Source of the DNA: an uncultured Schaedlerella sp.
Lineage (GTDB): Bacteria > Bacillota > Clostridia > Lachnospirales > Lachnospiraceae
Assembly (NCBI GenBank): GCA_934435195.1
Contig: CAKSAJ010000005.1
Span: 62,001-126,000 of the forward strand
DNA: 64,000 nucleotides
Direction of reading: 5' to 3'
The first letter of the stretch is position 1, and the number at the start of each line of letters is the position of its first letter. The notes under the pieces were generated by a model. That model was not told the origin of the DNA. It saw only the letters and a program-made list of their open reading frames with translations, and searched no databases. Below are positions 17,127 through 26,815 of this stretch, in pieces. Position numbers and translations under genes: made by a program.

Positions 17127-17927
17127 TCATGAAAAAGGATACATTTTCTCCATGCAATAGGAAATTGTCTGCTCCACACTCAACCCATTTTCTATCGGTC
17201 TTTGTATAATAACTAATTTTGTACCTGTTTTTTGCGCAGCTTTAATCTTTTCATCAAAGCCACCTGCTTTTCCCGATTCTTTTGTCACCAGGTAAGATGC
17301 TTCCGTATAATGAAGCAAGGCAATATTCATTTCTGTTGAAAATGGTCCCTGCATTGCAATCAGATGTCTGCCTTCAAATCCTAGTTCAGCCGCATCTGTC
17401 ATGGAGTTTTTTGTTGAAAGCACACGTGCATAACATCTGTCTTGATAGTTCTTAAGCTGAGTATACTTTTGAAGTTCTTTTCCACCTGTCGTAATCAATA
17501 TGTTTCCTTTTGTCTCCTGCAAATAAGAAACTGCTTTATCAATATTCTCTACCCAGACACAATTCTCATTTTCAAACGCTTCATTCTCTGCTTCTCTGAC
17601 GCAACGGATATATTTTATTTTTTCAGTCTCGCAGGCTTTCTGTATATTTTCTGTCACCACTCTTGCAAATGGATGGGTTGCATCGATCACAATATCTATT
17701 TTATATAGATTTAAAAATTCTTGAATTTCTTCACGATTCATTCTTCCTGCTATAATCTCAGCTTCGGACTGTTCTTCTGCAGACACTTTTCCATACTCAG
17801 TTGCAACACTGACATAAACCTTTGCCGGCAGTCTGCACACTGCTTTTGCGATTTGATTTCCTTCTGTTGTTCCGGAAAATATCAAAATCCTGCACATTTC
17901 CATTTCTTCTTTATTGTTCTTATCCAC
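17127..17927 (-). CDS. cobK: Precorrin-6A / cobalt-precorrin-6A reductase
   Basis: NAD(P)H-dependent reductase of the corrin ring pathway to cobalamin. The 266 residues show the CobK/CbiJ pattern: ILIFSGTTEGNQIA at the N-terminus, DATHPFA near residue 82, ITTGGKEL near 150 and the late MQGPFSTEMN and VTKESGKAGG blocks. The start is not secure: a GTG at 17927 gives the longest protein, while ATGs at 17903 and 17897 start closer to the conserved MCRILIF. It follows cbiG by 18 bases, so the two form a pair. No other corrin genes are in the window. Confidence 0.9.
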   Translation of the reverse strand: MDKNNKEEMEMCRILIFSGTTEGNQIAKAVCRLPAKVYVSVATEYGKVSAEEQSEAEIIAGRMNREEIQEFLNLYKIDIVIDATHPFARVVTENIQKACETEKIKYIRCVREAENEAFENENCVWVENIDKAVSYLQETKGNILITTGGKELQKYTQLKNYQDRCYARVLSTKNSMTDAAELGFEGRHLIAMQGPFSTEMNIALLHYTEASYLVTKESGKAGGFDEKIKAAQKTGTKLVIIQRPIENGLSVEQTISYCMEKMYPFS

Positions 17928-17945
17928 GCCAAAACCTGTTCTTTC

Positions 17946-19007
17946 TTAAAATAAAACTTCCATCTTTTTCTGTACAATAGCTACCGTCATACTATCCAAT
18001 TTCAGCTTGTTTAATATCACCTTTCCATCCGGACAACAATATTTTGCAGCTCTCTCACATACATTATCCACACCGGTAACCGATGCCACAAATTCGGAGC
18101 TGCTGCTGACACACTCTACATTTTTCAGTTCTTCTGCTGAATATGTTAAAAATGGAATCTGATAGTTCTCCGACAGCTTTTGTATTGCCGGTTCTTCTTT
18201 CTTTAAATCAATACTTGCAAACGCTAAAATTTCAGCCAAATCTATTTTAACTTGTGCTAATGCTAACTGAAGGCCTTCTTCTAATTTTATATAAGGTATG
18301 TTTTTTCTACACCCGAGACCTATCACATATGTTTTCGCAAGCAAATATAATCTGTTCGATTTTTGATTTTCTTCTTTTTTTTGAGCTGTCACAACAATTC
18401 CATATTCAAATTTGTCCAATTCACTTTCTGATTTACAACACACAACTTCTCTTGGCACTTTTCCTTTGTAACCAAGTTCACTGTAAAATCCTATCTTTTT
18501 TTCTTCTAAAACAGCTGCCGAAATTTCTTTTGCCAGTTTTCTGTCTGTAATTTGCAGTCTGTTTTTCTTTGCAAACACATCTACCGCAAATTTCTTCTGC
18601 ACATCTGTCGCTGTCGTAATAATTGGCATTGCACCCATACATTTTTCTATCATGTGTGCAAGCTCTATTCCCCCTCCGACATGACCGGATAGGACCGGTA
18701 TACAATACTGCACTTTTTCATCCATCACCAACACCGCAGAATCCGAATATTTATCTTTCACCCACGGAGCGATCAAACGCACTGCAATCCCTATTGCACC
18801 AATAAAAATAAAATCTTCTTTTCCCCATTTTTTTCCAATCCATAAGGACAAGCATTCTGGCATGGGCTCCAAAGCATACTCCGCTGAAAAACGTTTTATT
18901 GTATATCCTATACAATCTTGCTCTTGTTCTGTGAAATAGCTGCACAGCTCTTTATTTTTTTGACTTCCCTTTTTTGTAAAACTTAATACGTTAATTTTCT
19001 TATCCAT
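17946..19007 (-). CDS. cbiG: Cobalt-precorrin-5A hydrolase CbiG
   Basis: Opens the ring lactone of cobalt-precorrin-5A with release of acetaldehyde in the anaerobic cobalamin route. The 353 residues include the family's IGAIGIAVRLIAPWV region, a VLSGHVGGGIELA segment and TTATDVQKKFAVD in the first half. The C-terminal CbiG domain follows, with VIGLGCRKN, then SVTGVDNVCERAA. I use the ATG at 19007 (MDKKINVLSF); upstream codons are poorly conserved. The nearest GGAGG lies 21 bases before it, inside the arm of a hairpin, so start and control are unusual. Downstream lies cobK. Confidence 0.88.
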   Translation of the reverse strand: MDKKINVLSFTKKGSQKNKELCSYFTEQEQDCIGYTIKRFSAEYALEPMPECLSLWIGKKWGKEDFIFIGAIGIAVRLIAPWVKDKYSDSAVLVMDEKVQYCIPVLSGHVGGGIELAHMIEKCMGAMPIITTATDVQKKFAVDVFAKKNRLQITDRKLAKEISAAVLEEKKIGFYSELGYKGKVPREVVCCKSESELDKFEYGIVVTAQKKEENQKSNRLYLLAKTYVIGLGCRKNIPYIKLEEGLQLALAQVKIDLAEILAFASIDLKKEEPAIQKLSENYQIPFLTYSAEELKNVECVSSSSEFVASVTGVDNVCERAAKYCCPDGKVILNKLKLDSMTVAIVQKKMEVLF

Positions 19008-19026
19008 CTCTGTATATATTCTGAAA

Positions 19027-19062
19027 ATCCTCCTTCTGCATACCATATGCAAAAGGAGGGTT
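19027..19062 (-). promoter_or_regulatory. Hairpin between queA and cbiG that contains the cbiG SD
   Basis: On the minus strand CCTCCTTTTGCATA pairs with TATGCAGAAGGAGG around TGG. The only strong GGAGG before cbiG is the end of the 3' arm. The following ATTTTC is a poor T run, so this is a weak terminator at best. Confidence 0.5.
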
Positions 19063-19086
19063 TATTGTAAACATTCTATATTTTAC

Positions 19087-20112
19087 TTACTTTATAAACA
19101 TCGCATCCCCGAATGAGAAAAAGCGATATCTTTCTTTTACTGCTTCTTCGTAAGCCGCCATCACATGTTCTTTTCCGGCAAGTGCGGACACTAACATAAT
19201 CAATGTTGATTCCGGCAGATGGAAATTTGTGATCAGACAATCTAACATTTTAAATTTATATCCCGGATAAATAAAAATTTCTGTCCATCCACTGCACGGC
19301 TTCAAATGTCCTGTTTCATCTGCTGCTGACTCAATTGTACGACAACTTGTTGTTCCTACGCATATAACGCGCCCTGCTCCATCTTTGGCACGATTAATTT
19401 TCTCAGCTGCTTCTTCATCTACCTGATAAAATTCTGAATGCATATGATGTTCTGTGACATCTTCCACTTTTACCGGACGGAATGTTCCAAGACCAACGTG
19501 TAAAGTCACACGTGCGATATCAACGCCTTTTTTCTGAATTGCATCCAGAAGCTCTGGTGTGAAATGCAATCCTGCAGTTGGAGCTGCTGCGGACCCCTCA
19601 TTTTTTGCATATACGGTATTATAACGGTTACGATCTTTCAACTGATGTGTGATATATGGTGGCAGCGGCATCTCGCCAAGCTGATCCAGAACCTCTTCAA
19701 AAATTCCTTCATAATGGAATTTTATCAGTCGGTTTCCTTCCTCTACCACATCAATAACTTCACCTGTCAGCAATCCGCCACCAAAACTCACCTGCGCTCC
19801 GACTTTCATCTTTTTACCTGGTTTTACAAGAGTCTCCCAAACATCTTTCTCTTTACGTTTTAATAAGAGTACTTCTATCTTTGCTCCTGTACCAACCTTT
19901 TCACCGATCAATCTCGCCGGAATCACCTTTGTATCATTGATCACGAGACAATCTCCCGGATTCAGATAATCAATAATTTCTTTAAATATATGATGCTCTG
20001 TCTTACCTGTTTCTTTATCTAATATAAGCAGGCGAGAACTAGAACGATCCTCCAGAGGATCCTGAGCGATCAGTTCCTCTGGCAGATCATAATAAAAATC
20101 ACTTGTTTTCAA
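19087..20112 (-). CDS. queA: tRNA preQ1(34) S-adenosylmethionine ribosyltransferase-isomerase
   Basis: Transfers and isomerises the ribosyl group of SAM onto 7-aminomethyl-7-deazaguanine in tRNA, giving epoxyqueuosine. The 341 residues start with FYYDLPEELIAQDP. The conserved VINDTKVIPARL is near 57, the AAPTAGLHFT catalytic block near 180 and LHVGLGTFRPV near 207. The tail contains LITNFHLPESTL. The start is a TTG at 20112 with AAGGG eight bases upstream. It sits 20 bases after pheT. The next enzyme of the pathway, epoxyqueuosine reductase, is represented elsewhere in this window by queH (33955-34632). Confidence 0.95.
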   Translation of the reverse strand: MKTSDFYYDLPEELIAQDPLEDRSSSRLLILDKETGKTEHHIFKEIIDYLNPGDCLVINDTKVIPARLIGEKVGTGAKIEVLLLKRKEKDVWETLVKPGKKMKVGAQVSFGGGLLTGEVIDVVEEGNRLIKFHYEGIFEEVLDQLGEMPLPPYITHQLKDRNRYNTVYAKNEGSAAAPTAGLHFTPELLDAIQKKGVDIARVTLHVGLGTFRPVKVEDVTEHHMHSEFYQVDEEAAEKINRAKDGAGRVICVGTTSCRTIESAADETGHLKPCSGWTEIFIYPGYKFKMLDCLITNFHLPESTLIMLVSALAGKEHVMAAYEEAVKERYRFFSFGDAMFIK

Positions 20113-20132
20113 TGACTTGTCCCTTCTCTTTC

Positions 20133-22553
20133 TTATTTACGAAGTTCAATTCCCATTTCTTCCAGTGCTTTTAAGATTTTGTTCATTGCTGTTGTAATAT
20201 CAGCCTCTTCCAAAGTCTTATCTTTTGCACGGAATACAATTGAATATGCAACAGACTTAAATCCTTCTTTAATCTGAGCACCTTCATACAGATCAAACAA
20301 AGCAAAGCTTTCCAGATAATTTCCACCTTTTTTAGCAATAACATCTTCAATCTGTCCAACCAGGATTTCTTTTGGTACTACCATACTCAAATCACGGGAA
20401 ACTGCAGGATATTTTGCAATACCTGTATATTTTCTGTCAAATGTTGCATATTCCAGAACAACCGGCATATCGATCACTGCAACATATGCTCTTTCTCCGA
20501 TTCCATAAGTATCAGCAACATCCGGGTGAACTTCTCCCAAATATCCAACTACTTTTCCATCATACAGAATATTTGCCTGTCTTCCTGGATGCAGATAAGG
20601 TTTTCCTGCATTTGGATCGTAGCTTTCGCGTCCCTTCATTCCAATCTTTTCAAAGAATTCTTCTACAACACCTTTCATATTGAAGAAATCTCCATCTCCA
20701 TACATACCAAGAGTAAACTGCATTCTTTCATCCGGAAGTTCTGTAAGTGGAAGCTTTTCTGGAATATAAACATTTCCAAGCTCATACAGGCGGACATTTT
20801 TATTTCTTCTGTTATAGTTTGTAGCAAGTGAAGTTAACATTCCATTAAGAGATGTTGTTCTCATAATGCTATAATCTTCACCAAGTGGATTCATAATCTC
20901 GATTGCCTGACGCAATGGTGAATCTGCCGGAAGTAATAATTTATCAAACACCTTTGGACTTTCAAATGAATATGACATTCCCTGGCTAAATCCACAGAAT
21001 TCTGCAATATCTCTTGCAACCTGTTCTACTCTCAGTTTAAATGTCAGCTTACCTGTTGTTGCCTCTCCATTTGGAAGTGTAGTAGGAATGTTATCATATC
21101 CATAAAATCTTGCCACTTCTTCTGCAAGGTCTGCAAGACGGAACAAATCATGACGGAATGTCGGTGCGATCACTTCGTTTGTATCTGCATCATATTCCAG
21201 ATCAATCTTTGCAAAATATGCCAGCATATCTTCTTTTGAAATATCTGTTCCTAACATTCTGTTGATTTTATTTGCATCAAATGGTACACGAACAGGTTCT
21301 TTTTTCTTACTGTATACGTCCACTGTTCCACCTACAACTTCTCCTGCTCCCAATTCTTCAATCAACTGACACGCACGGTCAATTGCTGCTTTTGCATTAT
21401 TTGGATCCAGTCCTTTTTCAAATTTTCCTGAAGCGTCTGTACGAAGTCCGACTCTCTTGCTTGATTTACGGATATTTACTCCGTCAAAACATGCAGCTTC
21501 GAAAAGCATTGTCTTCACATCATCTGTGATCATTGAGTTTTCTCCACCCATGATACCTGCAATACCTACTGCCTTCTCACCGTCACAAATCATAAGAACA
21601 TCTTTATCCATCTGACGTTCCTGTCCGTCTAATGTAACAAATTTCTGTCCGTCTTCTGCGTTTTTCACAACAATCTCATGACCTGCAAGTGTTTCCAGAT
21701 CATATGCATGCATCGGCTGACCATACTCTTCCATCACATAATTTGTGATATCTACAAGGTTATTAATCGGACGGATTCCAACTGATGCAAGTCTTCTCTG
21801 CATCCATTCTGGAGATGGTCCAATTTTAACATTTTTAACAACTCTTGCACAATAACGAGAACAAAGCTCTGTGTTTTCTACAGTTACCTTTACATAATCA
21901 TTAACATCTTCCTGATTACCTGTCTCTGTTACAACCGGTGGTTTAAATTCTTTATTAAATGTTGCTGCTGCTTCTCTTGCGATACCAACAACACTGTAGC
22001 AATCTACACGATTTGATGTGATTTCATACTCAAATACGACATCATGAAGTCCGAGTACTTCTATTGCATCTGCTCCAACCTCTACATCATCTTTGAAAAT
22101 ATAAATTCCATTTTCCGGAGCTTCTGGATACATATCTTTTGTAGAACCAAGTTCTTCGATAGAACACATCATACCAAAACTTTCTACTCCACGGAGTTTT
22201 CCTTTTTTGATCTTAATTCCGCCTTCTACTCTCTGTCCAGGCTCGTGACCTCCTGCGACGCGTCCTCCATCAAGAACTACCGGTACCTTTGCACCTTCAA
22301 ATACATTATGAGCGCCTGTTACGATCTGAACCTGTTCTGTTCCTACATTCACCTGGCAGATTATCAGTTTATCTGCATCCGGATGCTTTTCGATCTTATC
22401 AATCTGACCTACAACAATCTTATCCAGATCTGCATCTAATTTTTCAAATCCCTCTACCTTTGTTCCTGATAAAGTCATTGCGTCTGTATATTCCTGCGCT
22501 GTGACATCCAAATCTGGCACATACGCTTTAATCCATGATAATGAAGTATTCAT
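20133..22553 (-). CDS. pheT: Phenylalanyl-tRNA synthetase beta subunit
   Basis: Large subunit of the heterotetrameric PheRS that charges tRNA-Phe; it carries tRNA binding and editing. The 806 residues contain, in order, the tRNA-binding OB domain (EKHPDADKLIICQVNVG near 55), B3/B4 editing region with GIMGG near 350, the B5 domain, the catalytic-like core and the C-terminal anticodon-binding FDX-ACB domain (YPAVSRDLSMVV near 715). The length is normal. A GGAG site precedes the ATG. It follows pheS by about 95 bases and is covered by the same T-box leader. Confidence 0.96.
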   Translation of the reverse strand: MNTSLSWIKAYVPDLDVTAQEYTDAMTLSGTKVEGFEKLDADLDKIVVGQIDKIEKHPDADKLIICQVNVGTEQVQIVTGAHNVFEGAKVPVVLDGGRVAGGHEPGQRVEGGIKIKKGKLRGVESFGMMCSIEELGSTKDMYPEAPENGIYIFKDDVEVGADAIEVLGLHDVVFEYEITSNRVDCYSVVGIAREAAATFNKEFKPPVVTETGNQEDVNDYVKVTVENTELCSRYCARVVKNVKIGPSPEWMQRRLASVGIRPINNLVDITNYVMEEYGQPMHAYDLETLAGHEIVVKNAEDGQKFVTLDGQERQMDKDVLMICDGEKAVGIAGIMGGENSMITDDVKTMLFEAACFDGVNIRKSSKRVGLRTDASGKFEKGLDPNNAKAAIDRACQLIEELGAGEVVGGTVDVYSKKKEPVRVPFDANKINRMLGTDISKEDMLAYFAKIDLEYDADTNEVIAPTFRHDLFRLADLAEEVARFYGYDNIPTTLPNGEATTGKLTFKLRVEQVARDIAEFCGFSQGMSYSFESPKVFDKLLLPADSPLRQAIEIMNPLGEDYSIMRTTSLNGMLTSLATNYNRRNKNVRLYELGNVYIPEKLPLTELPDERMQFTLGMYGDGDFFNMKGVVEEFFEKIGMKGRESYDPNAGKPYLHPGRQANILYDGKVVGYLGEVHPDVADTYGIGERAYVAVIDMPVVLEYATFDRKYTGIAKYPAVSRDLSMVVPKEILVGQIEDVIAKKGGNYLESFALFDLYEGAQIKEGFKSVAYSIVFRAKDKTLEEADITTAMNKILKALEEMGIELRK

Positions 22554-22648
22554 GTTTTAAATCTCCTTTTTATTATTTCACTATTCGCTTATTCTTCTGT
22601 TCGCTAAATACAATTATTTCCTTTACTTACGCTTGTTTTGTCTGCTCA

Positions 22649-23668
22649 CTAGAATTGTTTCAGGAAACGAATATCATTTTCATATAATAATCTCATGTCA
22701 TCAATCTCGTATTTCAATAATGCGATACGTTCCAGACCTACACCGAAAGCAAATCCATTGTATTCTTCCGGATCAATCCCACACATTTCCAGTACGTGTG
22801 GATGAACCATTCCGCATCCAAGAATCTCAATCCATCCAGATCCTTTACAGAAACGACATCCTTTTCCACCGCATTTAAAACAGCTCACATCTACTTCTGC
22901 ACTTGGCTCTGTAAATGGGAAATGATGTGGACGGAATTTTGTCTTTGTATCTGGTCCGAACAATTCTTTTGCAAATACTTCCAAAGTACCTTTTAAATCT
23001 GCAAATGAAACATTTTTATCAATCACAAGACCTTCAATCTGATGGAAAGATGGAGAGTGTGTCGCATCTACTTCATCAGAACGGAATACTCTTCCCGGTG
23101 CGATCATACGGATTGGAAGTTTTCCCTGTTCCATCACTCGTGCCTGTACCGGAGATGTCTGTGTACGAAGCACGATATCTTTATTAATATAGAATGTATC
23201 CTGTTCATCTTTTGCAGGATGATCTGCCGGAATATTCAATTTTTCGAAATTGTACAAATCGTACTCTACTTCCGGTCCTTCAACTACTTCATATCCCATT
23301 CCTACGAAAATTCGTTCTACTTCTTCCAATGCGATTGTGTTTGGATGTCTATGTCCCACACTATTTTTCTTAGATGGAAGTGTAACATCGATTACTTCTG
23401 CTTTCAGCTTTTCCTCGCGGATTGCTTTTTCCATCTTTGTTTTTGTTTCTTCCATGATCTGCTCGATTGCAGCTCTTGTCTCATTGACAAGCTGACCAAC
23501 CTTTGGACGTTCTTCTGGTGCAACATCCTTCATACCTTTCAATACAGCTGTTAATTCACCTTTTTTTCCAAGGAATTTAACACGTACATCATTTAATTTT
23601 TCTGGAGCATCAGAAGCCTGAATTGCTTCAATTGCTTCTTTTTTGATCTGTTCCAATCTTTCTTTCAT
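22649..23668 (-). CDS. pheS: Phenylalanyl-tRNA synthetase alpha subunit
   Basis: Catalytic subunit of PheRS. About 339 residues: an N-terminal coiled coil (about 1-85), then the class II core with HPNTIALEEV (motif 1 region), the FRSDEVDATHSPSFHQIEG motif 2 block and a C-terminal GFAFGVGLERIAL motif 3. A four-cysteine segment (CFKCGGKGCRFC) precedes motif 3. The ATG at 23668 has AAGGAG seven bases upstream; the adjacent ATG at 23671 is equally possible. The longer frame to 23707 runs into the leader terminator and is not used. Confidence 0.95.
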   Translation of the reverse strand: MKERLEQIKKEAIEAIQASDAPEKLNDVRVKFLGKKGELTAVLKGMKDVAPEERPKVGQLVNETRAAIEQIMEETKTKMEKAIREEKLKAEVIDVTLPSKKNSVGHRHPNTIALEEVERIFVGMGYEVVEGPEVEYDLYNFEKLNIPADHPAKDEQDTFYINKDIVLRTQTSPVQARVMEQGKLPIRMIAPGRVFRSDEVDATHSPSFHQIEGLVIDKNVSFADLKGTLEVFAKELFGPDTKTKFRPHHFPFTEPSAEVDVSCFKCGGKGCRFCKGSGWIEILGCGMVHPHVLEMCGIDPEEYNGFAFGVGLERIALLKYEIDDMRLLYENDIRFLKQF

Positions 23669-23688
23669 CATTTTTCTCCTTTCAAATG

Positions 23689-23960
23689 AAAAAAGCCCCA
23701 TCCCCAAAAGGGACGAAGCTTATATTTTACTCGCGGTACCACCCTGTTTCCCAAAGTTATAACTTTTGGACACTCTGTTTGTGTAACGTACAACTTACGG
23801 TGTTCTCTACTTCATTTTTCAAAAACACAGCTAACGTGGGAAATTCAATTACTATCTGAACTTAAGAAAATTTTCAGCCGATGATTCTCTCTCTCTGATA
23901 GAAGATAGCTCTCTACTGTACACGGTCTTCGCTTTTATGTTCATTTTATTTTTCAAAATT
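23689..23960 (-). ncRNA. T-box leader of pheST
   Basis: The minus strand carries the T-box sequence AGGGTGGTACCGCG (23732-23745), which pairs with the uncharged tRNA 3' end. It is followed by a terminator whose stem AGCTTCGTCCC / GGGGATGGGGCT ends in a T run at 23689-23720. The long paired 5' part (stem I) fills the rest. Position before pheST implies tRNA-Phe sensing; UUC triplets are present but I did not fold the specifier loop. Confidence 0.92.
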
Positions 23961-23968
23961 ACCCCTAT

Positions 23969-23996
23969 ATTCTATCATATTCATACTGTTTGTCAA
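23969..23996 (-). promoter_or_regulatory. Promoter of pheST
   Basis: TTGACA and TAGAAT with a 16-base spacer on the minus strand. The -35 overlaps the stop codon region of the preceding yihY-type gene. Confidence 0.78.
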
Positions 23997-24886
23997 GTTT
24001 GATTTTCTGATGATTCCTCTTCTTTCTCATGTGCAAACATCTTGATTGCCCTTTGTAACAGGGCATTTACTTCTCCTCCAAGTAAAATGACATACATACA
24101 CATATAAAGCCAGAGCATAATTAGGATAATCATCGTAAGGCTTCCATACATTGTTGTAAATCCGGTAAATATATCAAGATAAATAGAGAATATAAATGAA
24201 ATCACCTGCCATGCACATGCTGTAAATATTGCTCCCGGAAGTTGTTTCTTCATTGTTGTTTTCCCTATATTCTTTCTGTTCGGCAAATATTTATATACCG
24301 TATCCCAGAATAATGTAAGAATACCTAATGTAATCAATGTTCTGCCTCGAATAAGCACATCGATCATCCTAAGCAATACTGGAAAATGTTGATTTAACAT
24401 AACAGCAATCCGATTACCAAATACAGATAAAACAAGTGACAAAATAATTGCCACCAAAAATATCACGGTATACAATGATGCTCTGATTCGTAAATATATA
24501 TAATTACGTGTTTCTCTGCTTTCATATACGCAATTCAGTCCATTTGTAATTGACAGTACGCCTCTCCCTGCCGACCATAACGCTACTAAAACTGTGATTG
24601 GAATGATTGTGCCGGACTGGCTGTACACTTGATCCACTATAGATTCAATCAACCCTTCTACTGTCGTCGGAAATGCCTGCAGTACAGCATTCATAATATA
24701 ATCCTTTGTTAATGAGGTAAACTGTACCATCGTTAACAATAACAATATGATTGGAATCATGGATAAAACGAAAAAATAAGCTGCCTGAGCAGCATAGGCT
24801 CCTGTATGATGTGAGCTCACCACATCCATAACACGAAACGCATATCCTTTTATTCGATTAAACTTTTCTTTCATATACTTCCTCAT
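23993..24886 (-). CDS. YihY/BrkB family membrane protein
   Basis: The 297-residue protein has six predicted membrane segments and the YihY/UPF0761 pattern: YAAQAAYFFVLSMIPIILLL near the start, an LVALWSAGRGV segment near 100 and TACAWQVISFIFSIYL near 225, then GSLTMIILIMLWLY. The tail is short and acidic. Family members were once called ribonuclease BN, which is not supported; the function is unknown. The ATG at 24886 and one four codons in are both possible. It has its own promoter, and the pheST promoter lies over its 3' end. Confidence 0.87.
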   Translation of the reverse strand: MRKYMKEKFNRIKGYAFRVMDVVSSHHTGAYAAQAAYFFVLSMIPIILLLLTMVQFTSLTKDYIMNAVLQAFPTTVEGLIESIVDQVYSQSGTIIPITVLVALWSAGRGVLSITNGLNCVYESRETRNYIYLRIRASLYTVIFLVAIILSLVLSVFGNRIAVMLNQHFPVLLRMIDVLIRGRTLITLGILTLFWDTVYKYLPNRKNIGKTTMKKQLPGAIFTACAWQVISFIFSIYLDIFTGFTTMYGSLTMIILIMLWLYMCMYVILLGGEVNALLQRAIKMFAHEKEEESSENQT

Positions 24887-24966
24887 CTATCATTACATTT
24901 TATTGTAACAACTCTAACTCTCCTCGCAGCTATGTATTTTTAATCCACACCGCATTCAGTTTTAAT

Positions 24967-24995
24967 AGAATAGCATACCCAATCAAAATATTCAA
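24967..24995 (-). promoter_or_regulatory. Promoter of the YihY-type gene
   Basis: TTGAAT and TATTCT with a 17-base spacer on the minus strand, with the -10 about 80 bases before the start. The rest of the 227-base gap holds only the leuA terminator. Confidence 0.55.
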
Positions 24996-25045
24996 GTATA
25001 TCATTTTAAGTACTGTTTTGTAGCTCTCTGCCAGATTTTGTGCCT

Positions 25046-25080
25046 AAAAAACGGGTTCAGTCAGCATGACCAAACCCGCT
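25046..25080 (-). terminator. Terminator of leuA
   Basis: Minus-strand GCGGGTT pairs with AACCCGT around a loop and is followed by six T, about 35 bases after the leuA stop. Confidence 0.85.
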
Positions 25081-25113
25081 TTTATTATATTTAATATAGA
25101 AATAAAATTTTAT

Positions 25114-26766
25114 TTATCGATTGTTGATTGCTGTAATCAATGCATCAATCGATGCGTGGATAATATCCGGGTCTACTCCCGCTCCCCATGCAAGCTTGCC
25201 ACTTGGAGTCTGGATTCCCACATAAGCAATTGCCTGTGAACTTGAGCTTTGTTCCAGAGCATGTTCCTGGTAAGTTACCAATGAAAAATCCAAATTATAA
25301 GCTTTCTTTAACGCATTACTTACTGCATCCAATCGACCATTTCCAGTTGCTTCTGTTGTAATTGTTTTTCCTTCATATGTAGAAGTAACCTGAGTTGTAA
25401 TTCCATCTTTCTGTTGGAAATGCACTTCGTTGATGCTATATGGTGATGTAACATTTTCAAATTTTTCTTTAAATAATTCAAAGATTTCTTCCGGCTGCAG
25501 TTCGGCATGCTTGTGGTCTGAAACACTCTTCGTTGCATAGCTCATTGCCTCACGCATCTTTGGTGGAAGGTTAAGTCCAAATCGAGTTTCCAAAATATAA
25601 CCAACGCCGCCTTTACCTGACTGACTGTTGATTCGTATAACATCTGCATCATAGCTTCTTCCGACATCAGTAGGATCGATTGGAAGATATGGAACTGTCC
25701 AATGATTTGGATCTTTTTCGTCAATCCATTTCATTCCTTTTGCAATTGCATCTTGATGCGAACCAGAAAATGCGGCAAACACCAATGCTCCACTATAAGG
25801 ACTTCTTTCCCCTACTGTCATACCTGTATATTCTTCGTACTGTTCTACGATCCCCGGCATATCAGAAAAGTCGAGTTCCGGATCAACGCCCTGTGCATAC
25901 ATATTCATTGCAACTGTAATAATATCCACATTGCCTGTACGTTCACCATTTCCAAACAACGTACCTTCTACACGATCTGCGCCTGCCAAAAGTCCAAGCT
26001 CTGTATCTGCAACTCCACATCCTCTGTCGTTATGTGCATGCTGTGATAAAATTACATTCTCTCTGTATTTCAAATTCTTTGACATGTATTCCACCTGACT
26101 TGCGTAAACATGTGGCAAAGATAATTGTACAGTTACCGGAATATTGATGATTGCTTTCCTTTCCGGTGTCGGCTGCCATACATCCAGCACTGCGTTACAT
26201 ACTTCTACTGCATAATCCATTTCTGTGCCTGTAAAGCTCTCCGGACTGTACTCAAAATAAAGATCCTGCCCTGCTTCATCTGCCAGTCTTTTTAACAATG
26301 CTGCTCCATCGATTGCAATCTGTTTTACTTCTTCTTTCGACTTACGGAATACTTGCTCTCTTTGTGCATAAGATGTTGAATTGTATACATGAACAATTGC
26401 TTTTTTTGCACCTTTGATTGCCTCAAATGTTTTCTTGATAATATGTTCTCTTGCCTGTGTCAACACCTGAATGGTCACATCATCCGGGATCAGATTCTGC
26501 TCGATCAAAGTACGGCAGAATTCATATTCTGTTTCAGATGCTGCCGGAAATCCGACTTCAATTTCTTTAAATCCAATCTTTACGAGTAATTTGAAGAATT
26601 CTACTTTCTGTTCAAGACTCATTGGAATCACCAATGCCTGATTGCCATCTCGTAAATCCACACTACACCAGATTGGAGCTTTATCGATATATTCTTTTTC
26701 TGTCCAATCCAGACATTTAGTTGGCGGCATATAATACTGTCTTTTGTACTTATTGTGATTCATCAT
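25114..26766 (-). CDS. leuA: 2-isopropylmalate synthase
   Basis: Condenses acetyl-CoA with 2-oxoisovalerate, the committed step to leucine. The 550 residues belong to the long LeuA type: a TIM barrel starting at CSVDLRDGNQAL (about 34-45), metal-binding HAHNDRG near 242 and GNGERTGN near 275. A C-terminal regulatory domain (about 420-550) would bind leucine. GAGGAGG precedes the ATG by nine bases. Expression is controlled by the T-box leader immediately upstream. leuC and leuD lie a few kb away in another transcript, and leuB is absent from the window. Confidence 0.95.
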   Translation of the reverse strand: MMNHNKYKRQYYMPPTKCLDWTEKEYIDKAPIWCSVDLRDGNQALVIPMSLEQKVEFFKLLVKIGFKEIEVGFPAASETEYEFCRTLIEQNLIPDDVTIQVLTQAREHIIKKTFEAIKGAKKAIVHVYNSTSYAQREQVFRKSKEEVKQIAIDGAALLKRLADEAGQDLYFEYSPESFTGTEMDYAVEVCNAVLDVWQPTPERKAIINIPVTVQLSLPHVYASQVEYMSKNLKYRENVILSQHAHNDRGCGVADTELGLLAGADRVEGTLFGNGERTGNVDIITVAMNMYAQGVDPELDFSDMPGIVEQYEEYTGMTVGERSPYSGALVFAAFSGSHQDAIAKGMKWIDEKDPNHWTVPYLPIDPTDVGRSYDADVIRINSQSGKGGVGYILETRFGLNLPPKMREAMSYATKSVSDHKHAELQPEEIFELFKEKFENVTSPYSINEVHFQQKDGITTQVTSTYEGKTITTEATGNGRLDAVSNALKKAYNLDFSLVTYQEHALEQSSSSQAIAYVGIQTPSGKLAWGAGVDPDIIHASIDALITAINNR

Positions 26767-26815
26767 GATTCATTTCCTCCTCGTTTTACATACCATTATA
26801 TTTTTTATGCAAAAG

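Noticed and set aside
19027..19080. Cobalamin riboswitch before cbiG
   Set aside because: The gap is only 79 bases and lacks a B12 box; only a simple hairpin is seen.
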